A stretch of DNA of 64,000 bases, from positions 124,001-188,000 of the forward strand of contig JAPDKB010000002.1 of assembly GCA_029258795.1 (NCBI GenBank), given 5' to 3'. Shown one piece after another: positions 6,252 to 15,216 of the stretch. This DNA comes from an archaeon (GTDB lineage Archaea; EX4484-52; WAPT01). Made by a program: the position numbers and the translations under genes. The number at the start of each line of letters is the position of its first letter. Position 1 is the stretch's first letter. The notes under the pieces are model-generated. The model saw only the letters and a list, made by a program, of their open reading frames with translations, was not told the origin of the DNA and did not search any database.

Positions 6252-7834
6252 GACTCACCCTTTCTTTTCATTTTCATGCTCTCTTTTTTATTTTTACTTG
6301 CACCGCCACTCTTTTCTTTATTTTTCTCTCTATCTTTGCTTTCCTTTTCCTGTCCTTTCACAATACCCAGCTTGAGAGACACGAGAGCGATGATAAGAGC
6401 AAGCCCTATCGCTCCAAGGAGAATAGCTACAGAGGTCAGCACGTTAGTGAGCAAGTTTGGATTGATGAGCAGCACCAGACCCAGAGCGAGCATCATCATG
6501 CCTGAAATGAGTTTCAACACTCTTCCCTGAAATTCGGTGAGCTTTCTCGCCCCCAAGGTCAGTGTGAAAGCAATCACGATCATCGCAAGAGGAATGACAT
6601 AGACAATGTTGTAAAGCACGAGGTAAGCATAATAATGGAGTGTGGGTAGCTCTCTTAGAGTGAGGATTCTTGTGAAGAGCATGGGGAAACCGGCTGTGCA
6701 CAGCAGCTCGTAGGTGTTTGCTGAAACCGCGAGCACGATTGTTCCCGCAAGCATGGCGGGCAAGGATTCAGATTTGAGGAGTTGTCTCATCCTTTTGAAG
6801 AGCTTTGGCTTTGCGCTCTCCGGAATGGTGAGCGAAACACCCTTCTTAAACGCAAAGAAGTCCTTTATGTTGATGAGAGCCATGACGACAGCCACCAATC
6901 CAGCTATCGTGGTGATGAAGGACACGCTGCCAGCTATCAGGAAAAAGTTGAGCCAAGCAGCCATGAAAAGGAAGTATATAAATCCGGAAAAGAAGACAAA
7001 AACACCACCTATCAGCAGCATTCTTTTGCGGGAGTTGGCATAGATGAGCATGCTCAGCAGGAAAAATAGCACGAAGAACGCACACGGGTTTATGCTGTCC
7101 AGCGCGCCCAATATGATCGTTATTAGCACCAAGCTTGAGGTTTGGGGGTTAAGGGAGGAAAGAAGAGGGACTTTGTTGAACTCGTTCCTGAGCTGGGAAA
7201 ACGGCGCTGAAATATTTGTACTTACATTTTCTTCCGTGCTTGGTGTACTCCACTCCTGCTCTTTCGCGATTTTTCCCGTTTCCTCATATTTTTTCAACAC
7301 CTCAAGTGGTGAGGGGCAGCCGTTTTTCAGACAAGAGACAATCATGCTTTCAATCTTGGTTCCTGTGGTGGAATCATCTCCGTATCCCACAACAGGATCG
7401 AACGTGCCTATGAATGTTGTGGGCACGCCCATGGCCTTCGTGCCATAAGCGACGGCCATTTTTTGAAAAAGAACAGCATTCGTTCGGTTATACCATACCT
7501 CCATATAATGTACTTTAAGGTAGGGCGCGTATTTTTCTTCAAGCTTCTGCAGGAATGGCTTCTCTTTTGCACAGTGCGGACAGCCATTACCCCAGAAGAA
7601 ATACACTTCTATGTAATGAAAAGATTGTGAGGTGGGTGAAGCTGTTGTGGTTGCGTGTTCGTTCTGCTCTGCTTTTGTAGGAATCTTCAAGGTGCAGGTT
7701 GTGGAGGAGGAAGTTGAAACGGAACATGTAGCTGCGGTGGGCTGAATAGAATGGCTGAATCCCAAGCTTGCACTCGCTATGAACACCAGAACGATTAAAG
7801 AGAGTATTGCCGGCAGAGAGATTTTGGTCTGCAT
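6248..7834 (-). CDS. Membrane thiol transporter: thioredoxin domain fused to CcdA/DsbD core
   Basis: 528 residues. The order is signal anchor (about 5-25), Thr/Ser-rich linker, thioredoxin-like domain with WGNGCPHC (Cys85/Cys88) and a cis-Pro region MGVPTTF, then a polytopic CcdA/DsbD-like domain of about six or more segments from 232 to 490, and a Lys/Glu/Ser-rich cytoplasmic tail. The two membrane cysteines expected for this family are visible: Cys251 in DSINPCAFF and Cys379 in TYELLCTAGF. The family moves reducing equivalents across the membrane. DsbD normally has its thioredoxin domain at the C-terminus; here it is N-terminal and probably extracytoplasmic. First gene of the lipoyl redox operon. 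Confidence 0.85.
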   Translation of the reverse strand: MQTKISLPAILSLIVLVFIASASLGFSHSIQPTAATCSVSTSSSTTCTLKIPTKAEQNEHATTTASPTSQSFHYIEVYFFWGNGCPHCAKEKPFLQKLEEKYAPYLKVHYMEVWYNRTNAVLFQKMAVAYGTKAMGVPTTFIGTFDPVVGYGDDSTTGTKIESMIVSCLKNGCPSPLEVLKKYEETGKIAKEQEWSTPSTEENVSTNISAPFSQLRNEFNKVPLLSSLNPQTSSLVLITIILGALDSINPCAFFVLFFLLSMLIYANSRKRMLLIGGVFVFFSGFIYFLFMAAWLNFFLIAGSVSFITTIAGLVAVVMALINIKDFFAFKKGVSLTIPESAKPKLFKRMRQLLKSESLPAMLAGTIVLAVSANTYELLCTAGFPMLFTRILTLRELPTLHYYAYLVLYNIVYVIPLAMIVIAFTLTLGARKLTEFQGRVLKLISGMMMLALGLVLLINPNLLTNVLTSVAILLGAIGLALIIALVSLKLGIVKGQEKESKDREKNKEKSGGASKNKKESMKMKRKGES

Positions 7835-7851
7835 ATATCAACACTACCACT

Positions 7852-7895
7852 GAAACCTTATAAATATCTTGGTTTCAAAATCGGAAACCTTTTAA
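7852..7895. promoter_or_regulatory. Divergent promoter with inverted GGTTTC repeat
   Basis: The gap between the minus-strand redox operon (ATG 7834) and plus-strand dph2 contains GGTTTC (7871-7876), seven bases, then GAAACC (7884-7889), a perfect inverted repeat. A third copy of the half-site (7852-7857) abuts the operon TATA element, which reads ATATTTATAAGG on the minus strand (about 7856-7867). The dph2 TATA (CCTTTTAATG, 7888-7897) overlaps the other edge. A dimeric regulator bound here could block both promoters. Confidence 0.5.
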
Positions 7896-7919
7896 TGATT
7901 TGAGATGATATTTGCAGAA

Positions 7920-8906
7920 ATGTACGAACCAAGGCTTGATGAGATTCTCGAATTGCTGAAGAAAAATGTGAATCATGGCAGCAGGGTGTTTCTGCAGCTT
8001 CCGGAAGGACTGAAGAAAAAAGCACAGATAATAGTAGAGGGAATTGAAAAGAAAGGTTATGAAGTGGTTGTGGACATAGAACCGTGTTTTGGAGCTTGCG
8101 ATGTTCCTGTGGCAAGAGCTAAGGTGGAGGGTTGCGATGTTGTTCTTCATCTGGGGCACACGCCCATTCTGGAGCTTGATTCTCAGATAAAAGAAATGCA
8201 CGGCATTAAGGTGGTATACTATCCCGTCCATGCTATAGTGGACTTAACACCTCTGCTTGAGAGGGCTGCGGGTCTTTTGGAGAGAGGGTCAAAAGTTAGT
8301 GTAGCGACAACCATCCAGTTCCACCACGTGCTGGAAAGCATAACCGAAGAGCTTAAAAAGCAAGGTTTCACGCCCTTGATAGGAAAGAGTGCGAGAACCG
8401 GTCTGGAAGGCGTGGTTCTGGGCTGTGATTATGCCGCGATGAAGAAGATGGATGGGGAAGTAATGTCACACCTTTTCATTGCGGGAGGAGAGTTCCATGT
8501 AAAGGGTGCGATTAGAGAGGTGAACAAGTCAATTGTACACATTAATCCTGAGAGAAATGAAGTCAAGTTGATTGGAAAGGAAGAGAGGGAAAAGATCATG
8601 AGAAGGGAAATGTTGCTAGTGGAGAAGTTCAAGGAAGCGGAAAAGATAGGCATATTGACCTCCACCAAGCTCGGGCAGAGGTTCGGAGATCCATTTAAGG
8701 TTAAGAGGGCTGTGGAGAAGCTGGGCAAAAAATGCTTCGTCCTGAGTGGAGATTTGATCAGCAGAGAGAAGCTGGAAGGTTTGGATGTTGATTTTTATAT
8801 AATACTGGCTTGTCCGCGTCTGGAAGAAGATACCACCATATTCAGTGCTCCTGCCATCGCATGGGGCACTCTAGTTAAACATTTAAAGATTACAGGTATT
8901 GATTAA
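7920..8906 (+). CDS. dph2: Diphthamide biosynthesis enzyme Dph2
   Basis: Archaeal Dph2 is a [4Fe-4S] radical enzyme that transfers the 3-amino-3-carboxypropyl group of S-adenosylmethionine onto a histidine of elongation factor 2. The protein has the three cysteines that hold the cluster: EPCFGACDVP near residue 56, VLGCDYAA near 165 and ILACPRLEED near 285, one in each repeated domain. Length matches the family. The ATG at 7920 lies about 28 bp from a TATA element and would be leaderless; an ATG at 7905 in the same frame is possible. It is divergent from the redox operon. Confidence 0.92.
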   Translation: MYEPRLDEILELLKKNVNHGSRVFLQLPEGLKKKAQIIVEGIEKKGYEVVVDIEPCFGACDVPVARAKVEGCDVVLHLGHTPILELDSQIKEMHGIKVVYYPVHAIVDLTPLLERAAGLLERGSKVSVATTIQFHHVLESITEELKKQGFTPLIGKSARTGLEGVVLGCDYAAMKKMDGEVMSHLFIAGGEFHVKGAIREVNKSIVHINPERNEVKLIGKEEREKIMRREMLLVEKFKEAEKIGILTSTKLGQRFGDPFKVKRAVEKLGKKCFVLSGDLISREKLEGLDVDFYIILACPRLEEDTTIFSAPAIAWGTLVKHLKITGID

Positions 8907-8931
8907 ATGTTCAAATCCACGGGGTGAAATC

Positions 8932-9207
8932 ATGGAGATAAACGTGAAGAAGGAGAAGGACGGCACACTCATCGTGGAGGTGAAAGGTGTTGATGCTTAT
9001 CTTCCCAACCTTCTCAGACAGGAGCTGTGGAATGATGATGGAGTAACCTTTGCGGCTTTTGATAAGGATCACCCTTACATAGGAACACCGAAACTCATCG
9101 TGAGGGGAAAGAACCCGGAGAAATCCCTGATGGATGCCATTGAAAGACTTAAAAACATGTTCAAACAGCTGGAAGATTCGTTTAAATCTTCCTTTCAATC
9201 TCAGTAA
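8932..9207 (+). CDS. rpoL: RNA polymerase subunit L (Rpo11)
   Basis: A 91-residue protein starting MEINVKKEKDG with the family core DAYLPNLLRQELWNDDGVTFAAF and HPYIGTPKLIVRG, followed by the C-terminal helix. Rpo11 pairs with Rpo3 to nucleate assembly of archaeal RNA polymerase, like bacterial alpha. The start ATG at 8932 follows GGGGTGAAATC; the frame is open upstream to 8899 but the extra residues are not family-like. Confidence 0.93.
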   Translation: MEINVKKEKDGTLIVEVKGVDAYLPNLLRQELWNDDGVTFAAFDKDHPYIGTPKLIVRGKNPEKSLMDAIERLKNMFKQLEDSFKSSFQSQ

Positions 9208-9210
9208 ATT

Positions 9211-9259
9211 TCGTTTATCGACGAAATATTATTTGTGCATTTAGATAACATTTAAAAAG
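9211..9259 (+). promoter_or_regulatory. Promoter of signal peptidase gene with upstream palindrome
   Basis: TCGTTTATCGACGA (9211-9224), an inverted TCGT/ACGA motif, is followed exactly 25 bp later by a TATA element ATTTAAAAAG (9250-9259). The same motif and same 25-bp spacing occur before the small membrane protein gene at 40663. The predicted transcript start is near 9280, leaving a leader of about 40 nt. Confidence 0.55.
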
Positions 9260-9319
9260 TTTTTTATACTAATAGGAGCTCCACGTGAAAATTTTCTTGT
9301 GAATTGATAAAAGCTAGCG

Positions 9320-9817
9320 GTGATTATGTCCATGGAAGCACAAACCCGTATAAATCACAAAAGGAGATTCAGGATACCTGAAAAGCTGGAAGACCTGTTC
9401 TATTTATTGCTGGGAATGTTCATAGCATTCCTTATATACCACTTGATGGCATTTGCTCTGCATACTTCCGATCCAATAGTTTCGGTGGTATCATGCTCCA
9501 TGTTGCCAACACTGGATAGAGGAGACTTGCTCGTTGTTAAGGGCGTTACTTTTGAAGAGATAGTGGCGGGAAGAAAAAACGGCACCATCATAGTTTACCG
9601 CCATCCTGTGGATGGCAGGCTTATAGTTCACAGAGTATACGAGAAATTACCTGATGGGACGCTGCGAACATGGGGAGACAACAATCCCGTTCCCGACCCA
9701 TGGGTTGTACCAATCGAAAATGTGGTTGGTAAGGTTATGTATAGGATACCGTATTTGGGATATCCTAAAATAATCCTGTCGGAGCTTGTGGGAGCTACCC
9801 CTTCCATCTCATGCTGA
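9320..9817 (+). CDS. Type I signal peptidase (archaeal/ER type)
   Basis: 165 residues with an N-terminal membrane anchor (about 26-48). The catalytic serine lies in VSCSMLPTLDRGDLL, and box D/E-like segments are IVYRHP, RLIVHRV and TWGDNNPVPDPW. The second catalytic residue is His in the HRV segment, as in archaeal and ER enzymes, rather than lysine. It removes signal peptides from exported proteins such as the large surface proteins of this window. Start GTG 9320, with in-frame ATGs at 9326 and 9332. Its stop overlaps the ATG of the TFS gene (ATGCTGA). Confidence 0.9.
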   Translation: MIMSMEAQTRINHKRRFRIPEKLEDLFYLLLGMFIAFLIYHLMAFALHTSDPIVSVVSCSMLPTLDRGDLLVVKGVTFEEIVAGRKNGTIIVYRHPVDGRLIVHRVYEKLPDGTLRTWGDNNPVPDPWVVPIENVVGKVMYRIPYLGYPKIILSELVGATPSISC

Positions 9818-10188
9818 ACGTTAATCTCAAGACCCGGGGGTGGTGCAGTATCAAACTGTGTAAGAAGTGTGGTAGTTTAATGCAGCCAATAAAGAAGGAT
9901 GGAAAAGTTATACTGGTGTGTATGAGGTGTGGTAGGAAAGAGAAGATGACCTCTAATGATAACTTCAAGATAACTGAAAGGATAGAGCATGATGCTGCTA
10001 GGGATAGCATTCCTGTGGTGGATGAGGAAAATGAGGTTAAACAATTACCCACAACCACAATCGAATGTCCAAAATGCGGACATAACGAGGCAGAATGGTG
10101 GACGATGCAAACCAGAAGCAGTGATGAACCGGAAACAAGGTTCTACAGATGCACAAAATGCAAGCATACATGGAGAGAATACAGCTGA
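9811..10188 (+). CDS. tfs: Transcription factor S (TFS/RPB9/TFIIS-like)
   Basis: Two zinc ribbons are present: an N-terminal LCKKCGSLM ... LVCMRCGRKE, and a C-terminal ECPKCG ... YRCTKCKHTW. The C-terminal ribbon carries the acidic loop RSSDEPET, the DE pair that lets TFS induce RNA cleavage by backtracked polymerase. The family usually starts right before the first CxxC, so the roughly 15 extra N-terminal residues are doubtful. However no ATG, GTG or TTG occurs closer, and the ATG overlaps the upstream stop, arguing for coupled translation. Confidence 0.9.
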   Translation: MLNVNLKTRGWCSIKLCKKCGSLMQPIKKDGKVILVCMRCGRKEKMTSNDNFKITERIEHDAARDSIPVVDEENEVKQLPTTTIECPKCGHNEAEWWTMQTRSSDEPETRFYRCTKCKHTWREYS

Positions 10189-10254
10189 ACACCCTTTTCT
10201 ACCACCTTTCTTAATTATATCATTTAAAAAAATTTACGTGCCATTAACTTCTCC

Positions 10255-10542
10255 ATGCAGCTGGATGAGGAGACGGTGCGGAGGGTGGCATTTCTTGCGC
10301 GTCTGAAGCTTGACGAGGAGGAGGTAGAGAAATACAGGAGAGAGCTGGAGAGCATACTGGAAAGCTTTCACGTTCTGAACGAAGCAAAGGTTGATGGTCT
10401 TGAGCCTGCCTTCCAGCCCATTCCCGTAAAAAACGTTTTCAGGAGGGACGATGTTGGGGAAAGTGTGCCTCAGGATCTGGCTCTTTCAAACACAAAAAAT
10501 CGAGAAGGAGGTTTTTTTAAAGGTCCAAAAGTCATGGATTGA
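10255..10542 (+). CDS. gatC: Aspartyl/glutamyl-tRNA amidotransferase subunit C
   Basis: 95 residues with the GatC pattern ETVRRVAFLARLKLDEEEVEKYRREL ... ILESFHVLNEAKVDGLEP and the C-terminal LRxDxV-like FRRDDVGES. GatC is the linker subunit that stabilises GatA and GatB in the transamidosome, which converts misacylated Asp-tRNA(Asn) or Glu-tRNA(Gln). It sits 8 bp before gatA, while gatB lies 6.5 kb downstream on the same strand. Confidence 0.88.
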   Translation: MQLDEETVRRVAFLARLKLDEEEVEKYRRELESILESFHVLNEAKVDGLEPAFQPIPVKNVFRRDDVGESVPQDLALSNTKNREGGFFKGPKVMD

Positions 10543-10550
10543 TGGTGTGA

Positions 10551-11978
10551 ATGATGACAAAAGTACAGCCTCTTCGGGAATTCATTCAGGATGTTCGGGC
10601 AGGAAATGTTGATGAGGAGGAGTTCCTGCACAGCGTTATGGAAGCTTGTAGCAAGCTTGATGAGGAGTATGAGCCGTTCATAACTCTCAGGAATGTAGAA
10701 GAGGTGTTAGAGGAAGGTAGAGGTTTGCTAAAAACTAAAGGAAAGATGCCTCTCGTACCCTTCAGCGTGAAGGACAATATATGTACCGCTGGTGTTAGAA
10801 CCACCGCCGGTAGCAAAATATTGCACGACTACATTCCGTTTTTCGATGCCACCTGCGTTAAAGCTCTCAAGGATGAAGGTGCTGTTCTGATAGGCAAAAC
10901 CGCCACAGACGAGTTCGGATTTGGCACTTTCTGCACCAACTGCGCTTTTTGCACACCTAAAAATCCGCACGACAAGAGCAGGGTTTGTGGCGGTTCTTCC
11001 GGAGGAGCTGCATGTATAACAGCATTGGCGTCATTTCCGCACGTTGCAATCGCTGAAAGTACCGGCGGTTCTATAGCGTGTCCCGCAAGTTTCTGTGGAG
11101 TGTTCGGTTTCACCCCCACTTATGGTGTTGTGAGCAGGTACGGGCTGGTGGATTACGCTAACTCACTGGATAAAATAGGTCTGATGGCGAAATATATTGA
11201 TGACATCATGCTCGCATTTGAGTTCATATCCCGCAGGGATGAGCGTGATTCCACATGCGTTGGACTTGATAAGGAAGATCACGACATAACTCTTGAGAGG
11301 ATTACACTCGGGATTCCGAAAGAGTTTGTGGAAGCTGTAACGGATGAGAAAGTGCTGAAGACCTTCCAGAGCTTTGTGAAGAAGCTTGAGGGAAACGGCG
11401 TCAACATCGTTCAGGTGAGCATTCCATCCGTGAAATACGCTCTTGCAGCTTACTACATAGTTGCAACGGCTGAAGCTTCCACCAATCTAGCGAAGTTCTG
11501 CGGGATGAGGTACGGCTATGAGAAGAATCCGGAGGGAAAGCATTACAACGAGTATTTCAGCGAGGTGAGAAGCGAAGGTTTTGGGGAGGAGGCAAAACGA
11601 AGAATCCTCTTGGGTACATTTGCAAGGATGGCCGGTTACAGAGATGCTTACTACCTGAGAGCCTTGAAGGTCAGAACACTTGTGATCAGAGAGTTTGAGA
11701 AAGCTCTGAAGAATGCGGACTTTTTGCTGGCTCCAACTATGCCTGTACTTCCTCCACGTTTTGAAGATGTGAAGGAGATGAGCCCTGCCGAAGTTTACGC
11801 CATGGATGTGCTCACCGTGCCCGCCAACTTTGCTGGCTTACCTCACATTTCCCTGCCGTGCGGAAGCGTCGCTGGACTTCCGGTTGGGGTGCAGCTGATG
11901 GGCAGGCACTTTTCCGACTGGAAAATGCTTTCTCTGGCAAAAATAATGGAGGAAGCTGAACTCACGCATTCCTTCTGA
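10551..11978 (+). CDS. gatA: Aspartyl/glutamyl-tRNA amidotransferase subunit A
   Basis: The amidase subunit that releases ammonia from glutamine. The amidase-signature triad is intact: Lys74 in FSVKDNI, the cis-Ser around 150 in VCGGSSGGAA, and the nucleophilic Ser174 in ESTGGSIACPA. A 475-residue length fits the family. In archaea GatABC is mostly used for Asn-tRNA because GatDE handles Gln-tRNA; GatDE and AsnS are not in view, so the physiological substrate is open. It converges on the 1083-residue surface protein with a 17-bp overlap of 3' ends. Confidence 0.93.
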   Translation: MMTKVQPLREFIQDVRAGNVDEEEFLHSVMEACSKLDEEYEPFITLRNVEEVLEEGRGLLKTKGKMPLVPFSVKDNICTAGVRTTAGSKILHDYIPFFDATCVKALKDEGAVLIGKTATDEFGFGTFCTNCAFCTPKNPHDKSRVCGGSSGGAACITALASFPHVAIAESTGGSIACPASFCGVFGFTPTYGVVSRYGLVDYANSLDKIGLMAKYIDDIMLAFEFISRRDERDSTCVGLDKEDHDITLERITLGIPKEFVEAVTDEKVLKTFQSFVKKLEGNGVNIVQVSIPSVKYALAAYYIVATAEASTNLAKFCGMRYGYEKNPEGKHYNEYFSEVRSEGFGEEAKRRILLGTFARMAGYRDAYYLRALKVRTLVIREFEKALKNADFLLAPTMPVLPPRFEDVKEMSPAEVYAMDVLTVPANFAGLPHISLPCGSVAGLPVGVQLMGRHFSDWKMLSLAKIMEEAELTHSF

Positions 11979-14900
11979 GCAGGAGTATAAGTGTGGACAT
12001 GACCATCACAGCCATGAGTTGTACGAGCTCTATTCCCGGAGCTTGTGTTTCTGCTCCTTCTGCAACCAGCTCCTTAAAGTTTAGAGTTACGTCTGCAACT
12101 TGTTTTTGAGATGTGCTCCAGCTGGTTGCAGTGATTTTTAAAATACACGATGGTTTGGTTGGATCGTAGACTGGCGTATAGACCTTGACAGGAATCCTCG
12201 TGATTTTGCCTGGAGGAATTGTGAAGCTCGTCTCTTTCTCGTATGGTGTGCCTTCATAACCAGCAAACCACGCTCTCACAAACTTGGAGCATCCTGAAGT
12301 ATTCAGTTTGAGGTCTATTAACTCATTAAATGTGTTGGGGTTTTTTATAGTAACAACGAGCCTCTTTTCAACACCTACTGTAATGTCTAGATTAGATGTT
12401 ACTATAAGTGAAGCCGACTTCGGCACGGAAGCGGATTCTACGCATTTAGACCTCACACAGCTTCCTGTTGCACAATCGCTTGATGTGCTGCATTTACAAT
12501 CTTTATCAGCCTGAACTTTGATGTCAAGGGCAGTGTAGTTCTTGTTGCCTGCTTTGTCCCATGCAACAATATAATATTCTTTGGTTTCTGAAGTACATCT
12601 ATCTAACGATATTTTACATACCTTGTCCTTGTCTACCTGATACTTCCATTCACAAATCACCTGATCGCAGTTGGGTGTAGGACACACTCTTATAATATCG
12701 ACCCCGCTCTTCCCGACGGTCGGCGATGTCTCATTATCATAGACATCCTCCACATTTGGATATTTGAAGGTGATGACCCACACTCTACTCACATCATCAA
12801 ATGTGAGGTTGTATGCTGTTTCAGGGCTGTGAATCACCGGAGGAAGCACATCCGGCAGGAAGAGCGACTCTCCCTTATAAGTATTTGCTTCACACACATA
12901 GCCCTGCCCGTTCTCGTCAAATACCAGTGTACCCTGATGTACTTGCTTAACGAGAGGCACACCGGTAGCTATCTCCACATTTTCATCACCATCAGGAGCA
13001 CTTTCGCACTTCCAGACAGTATGGAACCCTTTATAACCTGAAGCCGCACTTGCATTGCATGCGTAACGTCCGGCAGGTAGTTCTGCAGCAAGGCTATCTG
13101 GTGTGTCATCACCTATCTTTTCAATTTCATGCGATACCCAATGCTCACCATCCTTACATGAGCGATACACTGGAATGGGTTGCTTAGATTCGATATGACC
13201 CAGTGCACTATCGAGACCCTTTGAGTTATAAAGCTTTTTCGCATCTTCAGCCAAAAAATTATTCGCTGGTCCAAAACCACAGAGAGCAACCTCGTAATAG
13301 TTTCCAGTTTTACCGTTCACTTCAAGTGTTACGGGATTCATCAAACATTCCTCCCAGTTATATATGCATGCTGCAAGCACAGCAGGATCGAGACCTGCGA
13401 GCTCACCATAATTCCAATTTATGTTTGCCATCTGTTTCACGTCGCAGGTAGTATTTATGGTCAATGTCAGATTAACCATATCTATATTTAACGAACAATC
13501 ATACCCTACCGTTATGTTAACATGTATAGATGCGTCACTTCCATACTCTATTTTGTACTTATCTGGCACGCAGGTAAATTTTGGAGTATCACAACCTGCA
13601 GGTTCCACGTTGAATGCTTCCAGAACTTCCGTGGTGGATGGTTTGGGCATATCGCTACTCAGCACTTCTTCAAGATCGTCTGAACTCTTAATTGAAGTAT
13701 AAAACTCCGATGCATTTTCAAAGCCATACTTTGTTACATCAACATTAGAAAGCTTTACTTCGATATCTTCTCTTTCTAGAACATCCGTAAGTTCTCCTCT
13801 AAAAACGACATCGTCTAGTTTTTCACTACAAATTTGGTCAGAGTAGAAAGCAAAATCTGCAACCGTTTCCAAAACGCTTAAAGTATCTTCCTTATTGGCA
13901 TTATAAGCGTCAACAAGATCTGACGCGTCGCATATTTCCATCCCGTTAATTTTTGGTATGTCGAAAACAGAGAGGATTACATTTGTTTTCCTTTGTCTGG
14001 TTGATGTGCCAGATAGTTGTTGAGGAGTCACTTGTTCATTCACACCGATTAAGAAGTCCTGAGAATAAAACACTCTATTATATCCATCTCCCACGACCAA
14101 TCCCGGACCGGTAGTCACGGATACGCTACCCCACCCACCGTCTGGTTCCGGTGCTGTGAGGCTCTTACGAGCCACAACATTTTCTATACCCTGTCTTAAT
14201 CTCTTTCTGAAAGCCCACGCCCTGTAAGCATCAACTTTCCAGCTTAAATTATAGTACTTTTTGAACACTTTCTGCGTGTCTGGAATTTTCAGTCCAAGCA
14301 TAGGATGGGATAAAGTTACACTTAAGTTTTTGTGTCTAGCGTAAATTCCAGTGAGAATGCTTTCAACTCCACCGCTCTCATTTACAAGGCTCACTTTTAC
14401 TCTCATCATAGGAATCCTGTTCTGACACGCCTGTATGAAAGCGTTAAAAGTAACATTGACAGTCTCGTTGGTGAGTGGCCATCCCGGAATCAAGGAGTCC
14501 ACACCACCCGGATTAAATTCAAACGTCAGCTCCGGATGCTTGGTAATACCACGCATTAACAGCCAGTAACCAAAAGTAGCACATCCTTTACAGTAATTAA
14601 ACTCATTGTTATATTCCCAGGGTTCTATCCACGCTTCTGGACTGTCACATGTGGGGTTACTATCGACTATACACATAAATTTGTTCGAGCTCGAAGCAAA
14701 TTGTTGTGTTGTGGTTGTTGCACTAGAACTAGATGAGGATGACGCAGATGCTGTATTATCTATGACTTCCCACACATCACATGTTGGGGGGTTGGCGCAC
14801 TTAACCTCTGCCCATTCAGCACAAGTCGGCGGATCTGCACAGCCGCTTACAGGTTTCCCGCTCCCGTCCGTGACATTTAATAATTTACCCTCCTGCCCTT

Positions 14901-15213
14901 CTACCCATTTCCAATTAGTTACGTAGGTGCCACCATGCCAGTCGCGCCTCTCATAACTCCAACACAGATAGCCATTACATTTAATACACAATCTTAGTGT
15001 GCCCTCACTGGTAGTGCCGGCAGTAGAATAAAGTGCGTTTTCAGGACAGATTCTGGCATCTGAACAGTCCCTGGTGTCTATTACGTTAACTAAGCTACAT
15101 AGAGATTGAGGGTTTTGCTTAACACATTTATCTGCAAAAACCTGCGAGACGAGGTGTGTATACATTATACCTGCAATCAACATTGTTAAAATAAAGACTC
15201 TTATCTTTCTCAT
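11962..15213 (-). CDS. Large secreted, C-terminally anchored cysteine-rich protein
   Basis: 1083 residues. A signal peptide runs to about residue 28 (cleavage near SQVFA-DK) and a single C-terminal membrane segment ends in LLLRRNA. The N-terminal third holds repeated Cys motifs, DPPTCAEW, NPPTCDVW and SNPTCDS, and a Ser/Thr linker (about 155-172). Another Cys motif, DCATGSCVRSKC, comes near 960, before a probable Ig-like beta domain (about 980-1060) with evenly spaced hydrophobic strands. I recognise no enzymatic domain. A role in the cell envelope or as an adhesin is inferred. It lies 3 bp after the 454-residue protein gene and is surely cotranscribed with it. Confidence 0.8.
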   Translation of the reverse strand: MRKIRVFILTMLIAGIMYTHLVSQVFADKCVKQNPQSLCSLVNVIDTRDCSDARICPENALYSTAGTTSEGTLRLCIKCNGYLCWSYERRDWHGGTYVTNWKWVEGQEGKLLNVTDGSGKPVSGCADPPTCAEWAEVKCANPPTCDVWEVIDNTASASSSSSSSATTTTQQFASSSNKFMCIVDSNPTCDSPEAWIEPWEYNNEFNYCKGCATFGYWLLMRGITKHPELTFEFNPGGVDSLIPGWPLTNETVNVTFNAFIQACQNRIPMMRVKVSLVNESGGVESILTGIYARHKNLSVTLSHPMLGLKIPDTQKVFKKYYNLSWKVDAYRAWAFRKRLRQGIENVVARKSLTAPEPDGGWGSVSVTTGPGLVVGDGYNRVFYSQDFLIGVNEQVTPQQLSGTSTRQRKTNVILSVFDIPKINGMEICDASDLVDAYNANKEDTLSVLETVADFAFYSDQICSEKLDDVVFRGELTDVLEREDIEVKLSNVDVTKYGFENASEFYTSIKSSDDLEEVLSSDMPKPSTTEVLEAFNVEPAGCDTPKFTCVPDKYKIEYGSDASIHVNITVGYDCSLNIDMVNLTLTINTTCDVKQMANINWNYGELAGLDPAVLAACIYNWEECLMNPVTLEVNGKTGNYYEVALCGFGPANNFLAEDAKKLYNSKGLDSALGHIESKQPIPVYRSCKDGEHWVSHEIEKIGDDTPDSLAAELPAGRYACNASAASGYKGFHTVWKCESAPDGDENVEIATGVPLVKQVHQGTLVFDENGQGYVCEANTYKGESLFLPDVLPPVIHSPETAYNLTFDDVSRVWVITFKYPNVEDVYDNETSPTVGKSGVDIIRVCPTPNCDQVICEWKYQVDKDKVCKISLDRCTSETKEYYIVAWDKAGNKNYTALDIKVQADKDCKCSTSSDCATGSCVRSKCVESASVPKSASLIVTSNLDITVGVEKRLVVTIKNPNTFNELIDLKLNTSGCSKFVRAWFAGYEGTPYEKETSFTIPPGKITRIPVKVYTPVYDPTKPSCILKITATSWSTSQKQVADVTLNFKELVAEGAETQAPGIELVQLMAVMVMSTLILLLRRNA

Positions 15214-15216
15214 CTC

